A DNA stretch of 64,000 bases. Source: Brevundimonas aurantiaca. Lineage in GTDB: Bacteria; Pseudomonadota; Alphaproteobacteria; Caulobacterales; Caulobacteraceae. The notes beneath the pieces were generated by a model, which had not been told where the DNA came from, did not search any database, and worked only from the letters and a program-made list of their open reading frames with translations. Location of the stretch: assembly GCF_014199955.1 (NCBI RefSeq), contig NZ_JACHOQ010000004.1, forward strand, positions 153,726 to 217,725, read 5' to 3'. Made by a program: the position numbers and the translations under genes. Below, piece by piece: positions 45,048 to 53,441 of the stretch (positions are counted from its first letter, which is position 1; each line of letters opens with the position of its first letter).

Positions 45048-46020
45048 AGACACGCGCGCAGACGGCCCAAGGGGCGGTCGCGCCACAGATTGGAAGCAGG
45101 ACGTCATCTGGCGCCTAGAGGCCGTCGGCTTTCAGGCCCTGTTCGCCTTCCTGCGCCTTTTGGGCGTCGAGCGGGCCTCGGCCCTGGGGGGCTGGTTGCT
45201 GAGGACCCTGGGGCCGCTGACCGGTACGCAGAAGACGGTAATGCGAAATCTGCGCATCGCCTTTCCCGAGATGCCGCCGGATCGTCGCGAGGCCCTGGCG
45301 CGCGAACAGTGGGACCGCACGGGCCGCACCTTCGCCGAACTGGCGGTGATGGATCAGCTGACCCCGGCCGGTGGGCGGGTCGAGGTGGTGGGGATGGAGC
45401 GGCTGCACGCTCTGCGCGACAGCGGGCGCCCCGCAGTCCTGATCTCGGGCCATCTGGCCAATTTCGAAGTCATGGCGGCGGTCATCATGGCCTCGGGCGT
45501 GCCGTGCCAAGTCACCTATCGCGCCGCCAACAATCCCTATGTCGACGCCCAGATCCGCAAGAGCCGAGAGCGTTACGGCATCCGGCTGTTCGCGCCCAAG
45601 GGGGACGGGACGCGCGATCTGATGGCCGGGATGAAGCGGGGCGATTCCATCGCCCTGCTGGTCGACCAGAAATACAATCAGGGGCCGGAGGTCGAGTTTT
45701 TCGGTCAGCCCGTCAACGCCTCGCCGGGCGCGGCGCGGCTGGCCCTGAAGTTCGGAACCGTGATGCAGCCGCTGTCGGTGGTGCGGCTGCCTGGGGCGCG
45801 CTTTCGCGTGACCGCCCATGAGCCGATCACAGTGCGTGAAACCGAAGACAAGGCCGCCGCCGTCCTGGCCGGAATCCAGGCCGCCAACCGCTTCGTCGAA
45901 GACCGGGTGCGCGAAGTTCCCGAAGACTGGTTCTGGGTCCACAAACGGTGGCCCGACCGGGTTTACGCCGCGTTGGAAGCGGCCGCCCCGTCGGCGGAAC
46001 GGCGGAACGGGCCGCAGTAG
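45037..46020 (+). CDS. Lysophospholipid/lipid A acyltransferase, LpxL/HtrB family
   Basis: This 327-residue membrane-associated acyltransferase has the HX4E catalytic motif His139-LANF-Glu144 ([10 protein letters not shown]), the family's [22 protein letters not shown] in parts, [18 protein letters not shown] and the C-terminal [14 protein letters not shown]. LpxL-type enzymes add secondary acyl chains to lipid A from acyl-ACP at the inner membrane. The start is TTG 45037, inside the upstream SDR; no in-frame ATG or GTG is available before the conserved core. The last 58 bases overlap the end of the convergent response-regulator gene. Confidence 0.87.
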   Translation: MPGEDTRADGPRGGRATDWKQDVIWRLEAVGFQALFAFLRLLGVERASALGGWLLRTLGPLTGTQKTVMRNLRIAFPEMPPDRREALAREQWDRTGRTFAELAVMDQLTPAGGRVEVVGMERLHALRDSGRPAVLISGHLANFEVMAAVIMASGVPCQVTYRAANNPYVDAQIRKSRERYGIRLFAPKGDGTRDLMAGMKRGDSIALLVDQKYNQGPEVEFFGQPVNASPGAARLALKFGTVMQPLSVVRLPGARFRVTAHEPITVRETEDKAAAVLAGIQAANRFVEDRVREVPEDWFWVHKRWPDRVYAALEAAAPSAERRNGPQ

Positions 46021-46472
46021 TCGTCGGCCTCGCGGCGACGGCGGCAGGGTCCGAAATAGGTGGCGGTCTTCACGAACGGACGGGGTCGGAAGATGACGGC
46101 GTTGATCCGGTCCAGAATGGCTTTGGCCGTGATCGGCTTGACCAGAAACTCGGTGACCCCGGCGTCGCGGGCGGCGTAGACGCGGTGCTTCTCGGCATGG
46201 CCGCTCATCATGATGATGGGCAGATAGATGTTGGCGCTGTCGGGGCGGTTCCGGACCCGCCGGGTGAACTCGACCCCGTCCATCGGGAACATGTTGTAAT
46301 CGACCAGAGCCAGGTCGATGGGCTGACGGCGCAAAACCTCGAAGGCTTCCGCCCCGTCGCCGGCCTCATACACCCGGTGGATGTCGGCGGAATGCAGGAC
46401 GGCCGCTGCGATGGTGCGCATGTGCTGATTGTCATCGACCAGCAGCACATTCAGCGATTGAAGATGCGGCAT
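45963..46472 (-). CDS. Single-domain response regulator
   Basis: This 169-residue protein is a CheY-like receiver with LLVDDNQHMRT (Asp13-Asp14), phospho-acceptor Asp58 in LALVDYNMFPMDG, MMSGHA and the conserved Lys in FLVKPITA. A C-terminal extension ([27 protein letters not shown] in parts) of about 40 residues is Arg/Cys-rich and not a recognised output domain. It overlaps the convergent lipid A acyltransferase by 58 bases, tail to tail. No histidine kinase is adjacent, so it is an orphan. Confidence 0.88.
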   Translation of the reverse strand: MPHLQSLNVLLVDDNQHMRTIAAAVLHSADIHRVYEAGDGAEAFEVLRRQPIDLALVDYNMFPMDGVEFTRRVRNRPDSANIYLPIIMMSGHAEKHRVYAARDAGVTEFLVKPITAKAILDRINAVIFRPRPFVKTATYFGPCRRRREADDYCGPFRRSADGAAASNAA

Positions 46473-46539
46473 TCGGCCCCCCGCCTAGCACGAAGGCGCA
46501 ATATAAGGGATTTCCCTTAGGCAGGCAAGCGGCCGCGAA

Positions 46540-47409
46540 TCAGGCCAGGCGCTCGGGCGGCCGGGCGCCGATCAGAAGCGAGGGGTCCAGGTTGCGGTCG
46601 CGCCATTTCAAGCGCCAGCACAGGTGCGGGCCGGTCGCGCGGCCGCTCATGCCGACCCGCCCCATCGGATCGCCGCGACGAACGGTCTGACCGGCCGCGA
46701 CGTCGATCTGCGACTGGTGAAGATAGGCGCTGATCAGCCCCTGACCATGATCGATCAGGGTCAGACCGCCCTCGAAATGCATGTCGGGCCGGGTGAAGAT
46801 CACGCGGCCGTCGGCCGGCGCCCGAATGACGGTTCCGATCGGCGCGGCCAGATCGACGCCGTAATGGGGCCGCGCGGGCGTGCCGTTCAAAACGCGCTGG
46901 GCGCCCCAGGCGCTGGAGACGCGATAGGTCTCCAGCGGCCAGACGAAGCCGTCGCGGAAGTCGTCCGTATCAGCCCGGCTGGCGAAGGCCTCGGTCTTGA
47001 CCAAGACCTCCTGGCGAATGCGCTCCAGCAGGGCCGGATCGCTGGGCTCGACCGTGGCCGGCGGCAGGCCGTCGATCCGTGTCGAGGGGAAGTCATAGGG
47101 GGCCACGGCGATGCGGCGTCGGGTGGATTGCGCGCCGTCGCGGGCTTCGATGTCCACCTCTGCGGCGGCGTCTCGGTCAAAGCCCACGATGAACAGGCCG
47201 TCGGCGGAGGCGGTGCTCAAGGCATCTCCGTCCACGAAGATCAGGGCGCGCGGCGCCGTGCGACCCAGGGCGTAGCCGCCTTGTCGCCAGGCGCCGTTCA
47301 TCGCCAGGGGCAGGGCGGACGGCGTCTCGCCGCGCGCGGCGGCGCCCAGGCCGCGGGGCGTCGCAACCGCAGCGGCCAGGCCCAGCAGCAGCGGCCGGCG
47401 GCCGATCAT
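46540..47409 (-). CDS. M23 family metallopeptidase
   Basis: This 289-residue exported LytM-type protein has a signal sequence of Tat style (GRRPLLLGLAAAVATPRGLG). The peptidase domain begins at HYGVDLAAPIGTVI (first zinc ligands His and Asp) and includes LIDHGQGLISAYLHQSQ. The third-ligand motif, normally H-x-H, reads PHLCWRL with His262 and Cys264. The Cys may replace the zinc-binding His or the protein may be inactive. It probably cleaves or remodels peptidoglycan crosslinks. The start overlaps the DUF2093 stop by four bases. Confidence 0.85.
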   Translation of the reverse strand: MIGRRPLLLGLAAAVATPRGLGAAARGETPSALPLAMNGAWRQGGYALGRTAPRALIFVDGDALSTASADGLFIVGFDRDAAAEVDIEARDGAQSTRRRIAVAPYDFPSTRIDGLPPATVEPSDPALLERIRQEVLVKTEAFASRADTDDFRDGFVWPLETYRVSSAWGAQRVLNGTPARPHYGVDLAAPIGTVIRAPADGRVIFTRPDMHFEGGLTLIDHGQGLISAYLHQSQIDVAAGQTVRRGDPMGRVGMSGRATGPHLCWRLKWRDRNLDPSLLIGARPPERLA

Positions 47410-47603
47410 TCAGGCTGCATCCGGGCGATGAACTCGGCTGGGCCGAAATAGGCTTCCTGCCGGCTGGGGCTCCAGTACCGCAGCACCTCCAGGGGAATGG
47501 GCTTCTCCGTCACGGCGCAGCGCACGAAACGGCCGGGCTTCAGCACTGCGAACTCCCCGTCGCCGTAGTGAAGCACCGCCTGGGCTGAAAGGGTCTCGTC
47601 CAT
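47406..47603 (-). CDS. DUF2093 domain protein, 65 aa
   Basis: This 65-residue protein matches the small alphaproteobacterial DUF2093 family: AVLHYGDGEFAVLKPGRFVRCAVTEKPIPLEVLRYWSPSRQEAYFGP in parts contains the family's HYGDGEF, LKPG, CAVT and L-R-Y-W-S-x-x-R-Q-E-A-Y hallmarks. No function is established. Its stop overlaps the M23 peptidase start (ATGA), implying co-translation and a possible envelope-related role. Confidence 0.85.
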   Translation of the reverse strand: MDETLSAQAVLHYGDGEFAVLKPGRFVRCAVTEKPIPLEVLRYWSPSRQEAYFGPAEFIARMQPE

Positions 47604-47649
47604 GGCCGCAGTTAACGACGATCCCGAGCGCCCGCCAAGAGGCGTCGGC

Positions 47650-48918
47650 TCAGGCGGTGGCCGGATTCGATGCGGCCTTTTCCGCCGCGTGGTCGATCGC
47701 CGCCTGTTTGGCCTCGGGCGAGCCGGCGACGGGCGGGCGGGGCCGCCCTCCCATCCGATCCGTCAGCAGGAAGACGAAGGGGTTCAGCGAGATCGACAGC
47801 AGGGCCGCCGCCAGGATCAGATCGTGGGTCTCTCGGCTCATGGCCCCCAGATAGACGCCCAGGGCCGCCAGGATGAAGGAGAATTCGCCGATCTGGGCCA
47901 GGGAGGCCGCGACGGTCAGGCCGGTCGAGCGATCCAGCTTGAAGGCGTGGGTGATGACCAGGGCCGCCAGCGACTTGCCGACGATGACGATGGCCAGGAC
48001 GCCCAGAACCGCCAGCGGATCGCGCACCAGGATCATCGGGTCAAACAGCATGCCCACCGAGACGAAGAACAGGACGGCGAAGGCGTCCCGCAGGGGCAGG
48101 GACCGTTCGGCCGCATTATGCCCAAGGGGAGAGGCGTTCATGACCAGCCCGGCGAGGAAGGCGCCGAGGGCGAACGAATGGAACAGATAATAGGCCAGCC
48201 AGGCGATGCCCAGAGCGATCGCCAGGACGCCCAGGGTGAAGAGTTCGCGCGACCGGGTATGGGCGATCCGCACCAGGAGCCAGGGGATCAGACGCCCGCC
48301 GACCACCAGCATGCCGGCGACGAACAGGCCTACCTTCAACAGGGTCCAGCCGATGTTCATGCCCAGGGCGCCCAGGTCGGCCTGGGTTCCGGCCGGGACG
48401 AGGATCATCGGCAGCATGACCAGGGCGATGACGATCACCATGTCCTCGACGATCAGCCAGCCGACGGCGATCCGCCCGATTTCGCCCTTGACCTGTTTGC
48501 GCTCTTCCAGCGCCCGCAGCAGAACGACGGTGGAGGCGACCGAAAGGGAGAAGCCCATCAGCAGGGCCTCGACGTCGCCGAGGCCCAACAAGGTCCGGCC
48601 CAGGACCCAGCCCAGGGCGGTGGCGGCGGCGATCTGGACTAGGGCGCCGGGCACGGCGACCTTGCGCACCTGCATCAAATCCTTGGGCGAAAAATGCAGA
48701 CCGACGCCGAACATCAGCAGGATCACGCCGATCTCGGCCAACTGGGGCGCCAGTTCCAGATCGGCGACGAACCCCGCCGTATAGGGACCGACGACGATCC
48801 CCGCGACCAGATAGCCGACCAGAGGCGACAGTTTCAGACGATTGGCCAACATGCCGAACACGAAGGCGAGGACGAAGCCTCCGACCAGGGTGAGAATCAG
48901 GCTGTCGGCATGCGTCAT
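47650..48918 (-). CDS. CPA2 family cation:proton antiporter (KefB/YbaL-like)
   Basis: This 422-residue inner-membrane transporter has about 12 helices. It includes SPLVGYLVAGIVVGP, the ILLMFGVGLHFSPKDL turn, LSVASTVVLLRALEE, FALGAFLAGLVMNASPLGH and AQIGEFSFILAALG, all typical of Kef-type potassium/proton exchangers. It lacks the C-terminal TrkA-N domain of KefB/KefC, so it is the short form and may not be nucleotide-gated. ATG 48918 has GGAG upstream. It lies 46 bases upstream of the DUF2093 gene on the same strand. Confidence 0.9.
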   Translation of the reverse strand: MTHADSLILTLVGGFVLAFVFGMLANRLKLSPLVGYLVAGIVVGPYTAGFVADLELAPQLAEIGVILLMFGVGLHFSPKDLMQVRKVAVPGALVQIAAATALGWVLGRTLLGLGDVEALLMGFSLSVASTVVLLRALEERKQVKGEIGRIAVGWLIVEDMVIVIALVMLPMILVPAGTQADLGALGMNIGWTLLKVGLFVAGMLVVGGRLIPWLLVRIAHTRSRELFTLGVLAIALGIAWLAYYLFHSFALGAFLAGLVMNASPLGHNAAERSLPLRDAFAVLFFVSVGMLFDPMILVRDPLAVLGVLAIVIVGKSLAALVITHAFKLDRSTGLTVAASLAQIGEFSFILAALGVYLGAMSRETHDLILAAALLSISLNPFVFLLTDRMGGRPRPPVAGSPEAKQAAIDHAAEKAASNPATA

Positions 48919-49075
48919 CGGGGCTCCTGCGAAGGGGAAGGGCGCGCTGTTCGGAGACGTCGCAGTTGGTGGCCGCAGGCCGCTTTTTCAAGATGACGCA
49001 GTGTCGCGTTCAGACCTTCCCGGCGCGCAACGACACGCCTGACGATGAGGGAGGTCTTCTTCCTGAGCGACACTT

Positions 49076-49136
49076 CCCCCTCCGAGCCTGGTCCGCTGCG
49101 CGGACGCCGGCCCACCTCCCCCGCAAGCGGGGGAGG
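49076..49136. repeat. Intergenic palindromic repeat, CTCCCC family (single copy)
   Basis: CCCCCTCCG, then the hairpin GTCCGC-TG-CGCGGAC, then CCACCTCCCCC-GCAA-GCGGGGGAGG. The layout is that of the units at 42736-42880. It is placed ten bases after the ileS stop and may serve as its terminator. Confidence 0.7.
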
Positions 49137-49145
49137 ATCTTGAGG

Positions 49146-52070
49146 TCAGCCCCGCGTCTGGTCCCAGTACCGGACCGCGTCGGCGTCGCGCGCCGACAGG
49201 TCGGGATAGTCGGGGTCGGAGCCGACATCCGGCACGCGCCGCCACGAACGGGCGCATTTCGGATACTCGGCCAGGTTCACGGTTACGGCCAGGGCCTCGC
49301 CTTCGACCAGTTCCGCGCCAGAGGTGCGGAAAATCTCGGCCGCGTCCAGGCCGTCGAACGGGGCGAAGGTCCCGGCCGGGGCCGTTACGGTGGGCCAGGC
49401 GTCCAGCGCCCCGCCGATCCGCTTGTCGCGACGGGCGGCCTCCAGGGATTCGTTGACGACTTCCAGGACGGTGTTGATCTTCGCCCACCGAGCCGCCTCG
49501 GCCGCATTCTCCCACTCCGCCGGCGTTTCCGGCATCACCCGCAGGCAGTTGCTCCCACCTTCCGGGAACCGCGTGGTCCAGGCCTCTTCCATGGTGAAGG
49601 GCGTCAGCGGCGAGAGCCAGGCGGTCAGGCGGGCGAACACCTCGTCCATCACCGTGCGACAGGCCCGGCGGCGCAGGGCGTCGGGGCGGTCGCAGTACAG
49701 GCTGTCCTTCCTGATGTCGAAATACAGGGCCGACAGGTCGTTGGAGCAGAACTCCAGCACGGGGCGCACCACGTCCTGGAACCGGTATTCGGCATAGGCC
49801 TGGCGCACATGGGCGTCCAGCTCCCACAGGCGGTGCAGGATGAACTTCTCCAGAGGCGGGAACTGGTCGTATTGGGTGATCCGCTCGGCCTCGTCGAAGT
49901 CCGACAGGGCGCCGAGCAGATAGCGGACCGTGTTCCTCAGCTTGCGATAGGCGTCGACCGTGGTCTGGAGGATCTGTTTGCCGATCCGCTGGTCCTCGGA
50001 ATAGTCGACCAGGCTGACCCAAAGGCGCAGGATGTCGGCGCCGCTCTCCTTGATGATGGTCAGGGGATCGGTCGTATTGCCCTTGGACTTGGACATCTTC
50101 TCCCCCTTCTCGTCGAGGGTGAAGCCGTGGGTCAGGACCGCCCTGAACGGGGCGCGGCCACGGGTGCCGCAACCTTCCAGCAGCGACGACTGGAACCAGC
50201 CGCGGTGCTGGTCCGACCCTTCCAGATAGAGGTCGGCCGGCCAATGCGCCGGGCGGTCGCCCGCATAGCCGTGCTCGGGCAGGCGCGGGTCCAGGGTGAA
50301 GGCGTGGGTCGAACCGGAGTCGAACCAGACGTCCAGAATGTCCTCGACCTTTTCGTATCGGGCCGGGTCGTGAGCGCCCAGGAAGTCGCTGTCGGGGGCG
50401 GTGAACCAGATGTCGGCGCCGTGTTCGGCCACGGCCGCGACGATGCGGGCGTCGACCTCCGGATCGTGCAGGGGCTGGCCGGTCTGTTTGTCGACGAACA
50501 TGGCCAGCGGCGTGCCCCAGGCGCGCTGGCGGCTGACCAGCCAGTCGGGACGACCCTCGACCATCGAGCGGATGCGGTTCTTGCCCGCCGCCGGATGGAA
50601 GGCGGTGTCGTCGATGGCGTTCAACGCCGTCTCGCGCAGGGTGTCGCCCGAGGCGAGCGGTTGATCCATGCGGATGAACCACTGGGGCGTATTGCGGAAG
50701 ATGATCGGCGCCTTGGACCGCCAGGAATGCGGATAGGAATGCTCCAGCCGCCCGCGCGCCAAGAGGTTGCTGGCCTCGATCAGCTTCTCCATCACCGCCC
50801 CGTTGGCGGGACCGAACTTGCCGGTCTTCTTGCCCTCGGTCTCCAGCACCTTCAGCCCGGCGAACAGGGGGACGTGGGGGTAATAGGCGCCGTCCGGATC
50901 GACCGTATCCGGCACCTCGTGATGACCGTGGGCCTTCCACACCTCGAAGTCGTCGGCGCCGTGGCCCGGCGCCGTGTGGACGAAGCCCGTACCGGCGTCG
51001 TCGGTGACGTGGTCGCCGGCCAGCAGGGGCACGGAGAAGCCGTAACCGCTGTCGAGCGCGGCCAGCGGGTGGGCGCATTCCAGGCCCGACGGATTGATGT
51101 CGTAGACACGGGTCCAGGCGGCGATCTTGGCCGCCTTGAACACATCCTCGGCCAGCTTGTCGGCGACGATCAGGCGGTCGCCCGGCTTGGCCCAGGGCGC
51201 GAACTCCAGACCCTCTTCCATGGCCGTGACCTCATACAGGCCATAGGCGATCTCAGGGCCGTAGCTGATCGCGCGGTTGGCGGGGATGGTCCAGGGGGTG
51301 GTGGTCCAGATCACGACCGAGGGCGTGCCGCTGCGGAAGGACAAGAGGTCGTCGGGATGGTCGTCGGATGCGCCCGTGACCGGGAACTTGACCCAGATCG
51401 TCGGCGACACATGGTCGTGGTACTCGATCTCGGCGTCAGCCAGGGCGGTGCGCTCGACCGGCGACCACATGACGGGCTTGGAGCCGCGATACAGCTGGCC
51501 CGAGTTCTTGAACTTGTGGAACTCGGCGACGATGGCCGCTTCCGACTTGAAGTCCATGGTGGCGTAGCGGTTGGCGAAGTCGCCGACCGCGCCCAGGCGC
51601 AGGAACTGGTCGCGCTGCAGGTCGATGTATTTGCCGGCGTAGTCGCGGCAGGCGGCGCGGAACTCGTCCTTGGACACCTCGTCCTTGCGGCGGCCCTTGG
51701 CGCGGAACTGTTCCTCGATCTTCCACTCGATCGGCAGGCCGTGGCAGTCCCAGCCGGGCACGTAATCGACGTCATATCCCAGCAGGAAACGGCTGCGGAC
51801 CACGAAATCCTTCAGCGTCTTGTTCAGCGCATGGCCGATGTGGATGTCGCCGTTGGCGTAGGGCGGGCCGTCGTGCAGGACGAACAGGGGCGCGTTCTGC
51901 TTCTGCCGCTCGGCGCGCAGGGCGCCGTACAGGTCGCCCCACTGCTCCAGGATCGCCGGCTCCTTCTGCGGCAGGCCGCCCCGCATGGGGAAGGGCGTTT
52001 CGGGCAGGAAGACGGTGTCGCGATAGTCGCGGCCGGAGGGGGTGTCGGTGGTGTCGGTGGCGTCGGCCAT
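49146..52070 (-). CDS. ileS: Isoleucyl-tRNA synthetase
   Basis: This 974-residue class I synthetase has the HIGH-type motif (PYANGDIHIGHALNKTLKDF) and the KMSKS motif in EKMSKSKGN. The editing (CP1) domain and TAPGHGADDFEVWK are between them. The anticodon-binding domain follows. The C-terminus reads KCARSWRRVPDVGSDPDYPDLSARDADAV, where the zinc-binding cysteines of the E. coli type are largely replaced; this is usual in alphaproteobacteria. It charges tRNA-Ile and edits valine. The start ATG 52070 lies after a hairpin-rich leader, 337 bases from the divergent secreted-protein gene. Confidence 0.97.
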   Translation of the reverse strand: MADATDTTDTPSGRDYRDTVFLPETPFPMRGGLPQKEPAILEQWGDLYGALRAERQKQNAPLFVLHDGPPYANGDIHIGHALNKTLKDFVVRSRFLLGYDVDYVPGWDCHGLPIEWKIEEQFRAKGRRKDEVSKDEFRAACRDYAGKYIDLQRDQFLRLGAVGDFANRYATMDFKSEAAIVAEFHKFKNSGQLYRGSKPVMWSPVERTALADAEIEYHDHVSPTIWVKFPVTGASDDHPDDLLSFRSGTPSVVIWTTTPWTIPANRAISYGPEIAYGLYEVTAMEEGLEFAPWAKPGDRLIVADKLAEDVFKAAKIAAWTRVYDINPSGLECAHPLAALDSGYGFSVPLLAGDHVTDDAGTGFVHTAPGHGADDFEVWKAHGHHEVPDTVDPDGAYYPHVPLFAGLKVLETEGKKTGKFGPANGAVMEKLIEASNLLARGRLEHSYPHSWRSKAPIIFRNTPQWFIRMDQPLASGDTLRETALNAIDDTAFHPAAGKNRIRSMVEGRPDWLVSRQRAWGTPLAMFVDKQTGQPLHDPEVDARIVAAVAEHGADIWFTAPDSDFLGAHDPARYEKVEDILDVWFDSGSTHAFTLDPRLPEHGYAGDRPAHWPADLYLEGSDQHRGWFQSSLLEGCGTRGRAPFRAVLTHGFTLDEKGEKMSKSKGNTTDPLTIIKESGADILRLWVSLVDYSEDQRIGKQILQTTVDAYRKLRNTVRYLLGALSDFDEAERITQYDQFPPLEKFILHRLWELDAHVRQAYAEYRFQDVVRPVLEFCSNDLSALYFDIRKDSLYCDRPDALRRRACRTVMDEVFARLTAWLSPLTPFTMEEAWTTRFPEGGSNCLRVMPETPAEWENAAEAARWAKINTVLEVVNESLEAARRDKRIGGALDAWPTVTAPAGTFAPFDGLDAAEIFRTSGAELVEGEALAVTVNLAEYPKCARSWRRVPDVGSDPDYPDLSARDADAVRYWDQTRG

Positions 52071-52407
52071 GGGTCGTCTCGGCGTCGTGGGGTGAGCGTT
52101 CGCTGTCTTCGTTCGCCCTCTCGCGCTCCGCGCTGTTTGAGGGCGGTTTCACCCTCTAGGGGCGGTCGTTCCCGGCGTGCACGGGGCCAAGGGCCCAGAG
52201 GCGCTACGCCGGGCGGCTAATCGAAATCAGGCGAATGAGGACGCGGACGGTCATTGTGGAGGCGGTCTAGCAGACGGATGCGGCATTGCGCCATCCCGAA
52301 CACCGCCGCGTCTCAACGGAAACGAAAGGCTTTTGCCGTCTTGGTTAAGTTTGGATCGTCCGGAAGTCTGTTCGGGCGAGATGAGAATTCGTTCGGGAGT
52401 CCCGCCG
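52071..52407. other. Divergent intergenic region, ileS / secreted protein
   Basis: 337 bases. CGCCCTC (52114-52120) pairs with GAGGGCG (52139-52145) to give a hairpin in the ileS leader, about 44 bases before its start codon. No T-box or other known leader was recognised. A single TTAAG lies near 52345. No strong -35/-10 pair stands out. Confidence 0.5.
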
Positions 52408-53301
52408 ATGCGGCAGCGGATCAGGAATTGGATGCTGGGTCTGGCGGCCGGCGCGGCCATGCTGGGCGTCGCCGGCGCGGCTGCCGCCCAGAGCTGCGGC
52501 CAACCGGCCTGCGAGCCGCCGCCGCCGCCCTGCTGCGAGCCGCCGCCGCCCCCGCCCCCGCCCTCTTGCGGAGACGGCGGTTCCTGCGGCGGGGGCGGGG
52601 GCCACTGGTCGTCCAACACCAATGTCAATGTGAACGTCAATGTGAACGCCGGTGCGTCCGCCAACGCCGGCGCCAACGCAAACGCTGGCGCGCGGGCCTA
52701 TATCAACGCGCGAGCCGGCGGGTTCGCGGGCGGCTATGGCTACGGGGGGGGCGGCGGTGCGGCTTATGTGACCGTCGACCAACCCTATCCGACCACCATT
52801 CAGGGCCTGGCCGTCGAGGGTCTGGCCCAGACGGTGCGGACGCCCTTCACCGCCTATCGCCGGATGATGAAGCGCGTGGTGATCCAGGCCGTCTGTATCG
52901 ACGATCGCCAGGTGCCGCATCCCGCCTCTCAGGTGAAGCCGGACCGCGAGATCGCCGACGGCTATGAGGGCGAAATCTACCGCTGCCTGGCCGGCACCTG
53001 GCTTCAGGCGACGATCGCCGACTATGAGGGTGAGATCAAATTCGACCACGGCACGACCCTGACCTGCAACAAGCACGAGGCCCTGTGGTTCGGCGGCGAA
53101 GGTCGGCTGGAATGCCGCCCCGAAAAGCCCGAGCGCGACTGCAACGAGCGCTCCCTGCTGCGTCGCTACGGCGCCGGGGTGAAGATCCTGACGATGTATC
53201 GCGAGGAAGAATACACCGAATACCGCGAAGAGGTGCAGAGCGCGACGGTCGTCACCGGCGCCATCACCCTGGACGGCGGCGTCGGCGGCCGGGTCTTCTG
53301 A
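52408..53301 (+). CDS. Secreted Cys/Pro- and Asn/Val/Ala-rich protein
   Basis: This 297-residue protein starts at ATG 52408 (GGGAG eight bases upstream; ATG 52381 also in frame). A signal peptide ends AGAAAAQ. Next is a Cys/Pro region (CGQPACEPPPPPCCEPPPP), then N-V and A-N/A-G alternations (NTNVNVNVNVNAGASANAGA) and a Gly/Tyr stretch (GGYGYGGGGG). A conserved-looking C-terminal domain with several Cys (VIQAVCIDDRQ, IYRCLAGTW, TLTCNKHEA, LECRPEKPERDCNE) follows. The alternating N-V pattern suits extended beta structure at the surface. The function is unknown. A run of eight G in the Gly stretch is slippage-prone. Confidence 0.7.
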   Translation: MRQRIRNWMLGLAAGAAMLGVAGAAAAQSCGQPACEPPPPPCCEPPPPPPPPSCGDGGSCGGGGGHWSSNTNVNVNVNVNAGASANAGANANAGARAYINARAGGFAGGYGYGGGGGAAYVTVDQPYPTTIQGLAVEGLAQTVRTPFTAYRRMMKRVVIQAVCIDDRQVPHPASQVKPDREIADGYEGEIYRCLAGTWLQATIADYEGEIKFDHGTTLTCNKHEALWFGGEGRLECRPEKPERDCNERSLLRRYGAGVKILTMYREEEYTEYREEVQSATVVTGAITLDGGVGGRVF

Positions 53302-53407
53302 ACCGGAGCTGACACGCCCCGTTCAGCCTCGGCTCAGGCGCCGCGTGCGAGATATGGGGGCGTCGACGTCTCCGTCGATGATCCTGAAAACTGCCCTGGA
53401 AAGGGCT

Positions 53408-53440
53408 CGGCCCCGGCTCTTTCGAACCGGGGCCGTTTTT
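53408..53440 (+). terminator. Intrinsic terminator, possibly bidirectional
   Basis: CGGCCCCGG pairs with CCGGGGCCG around CTCTTTCGAA, followed by five T. It sits between the convergent secreted-protein and M16 peptidase genes, one base before the M16 stop codon. Confidence 0.88.
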
Positions 53441-53441
53441 C

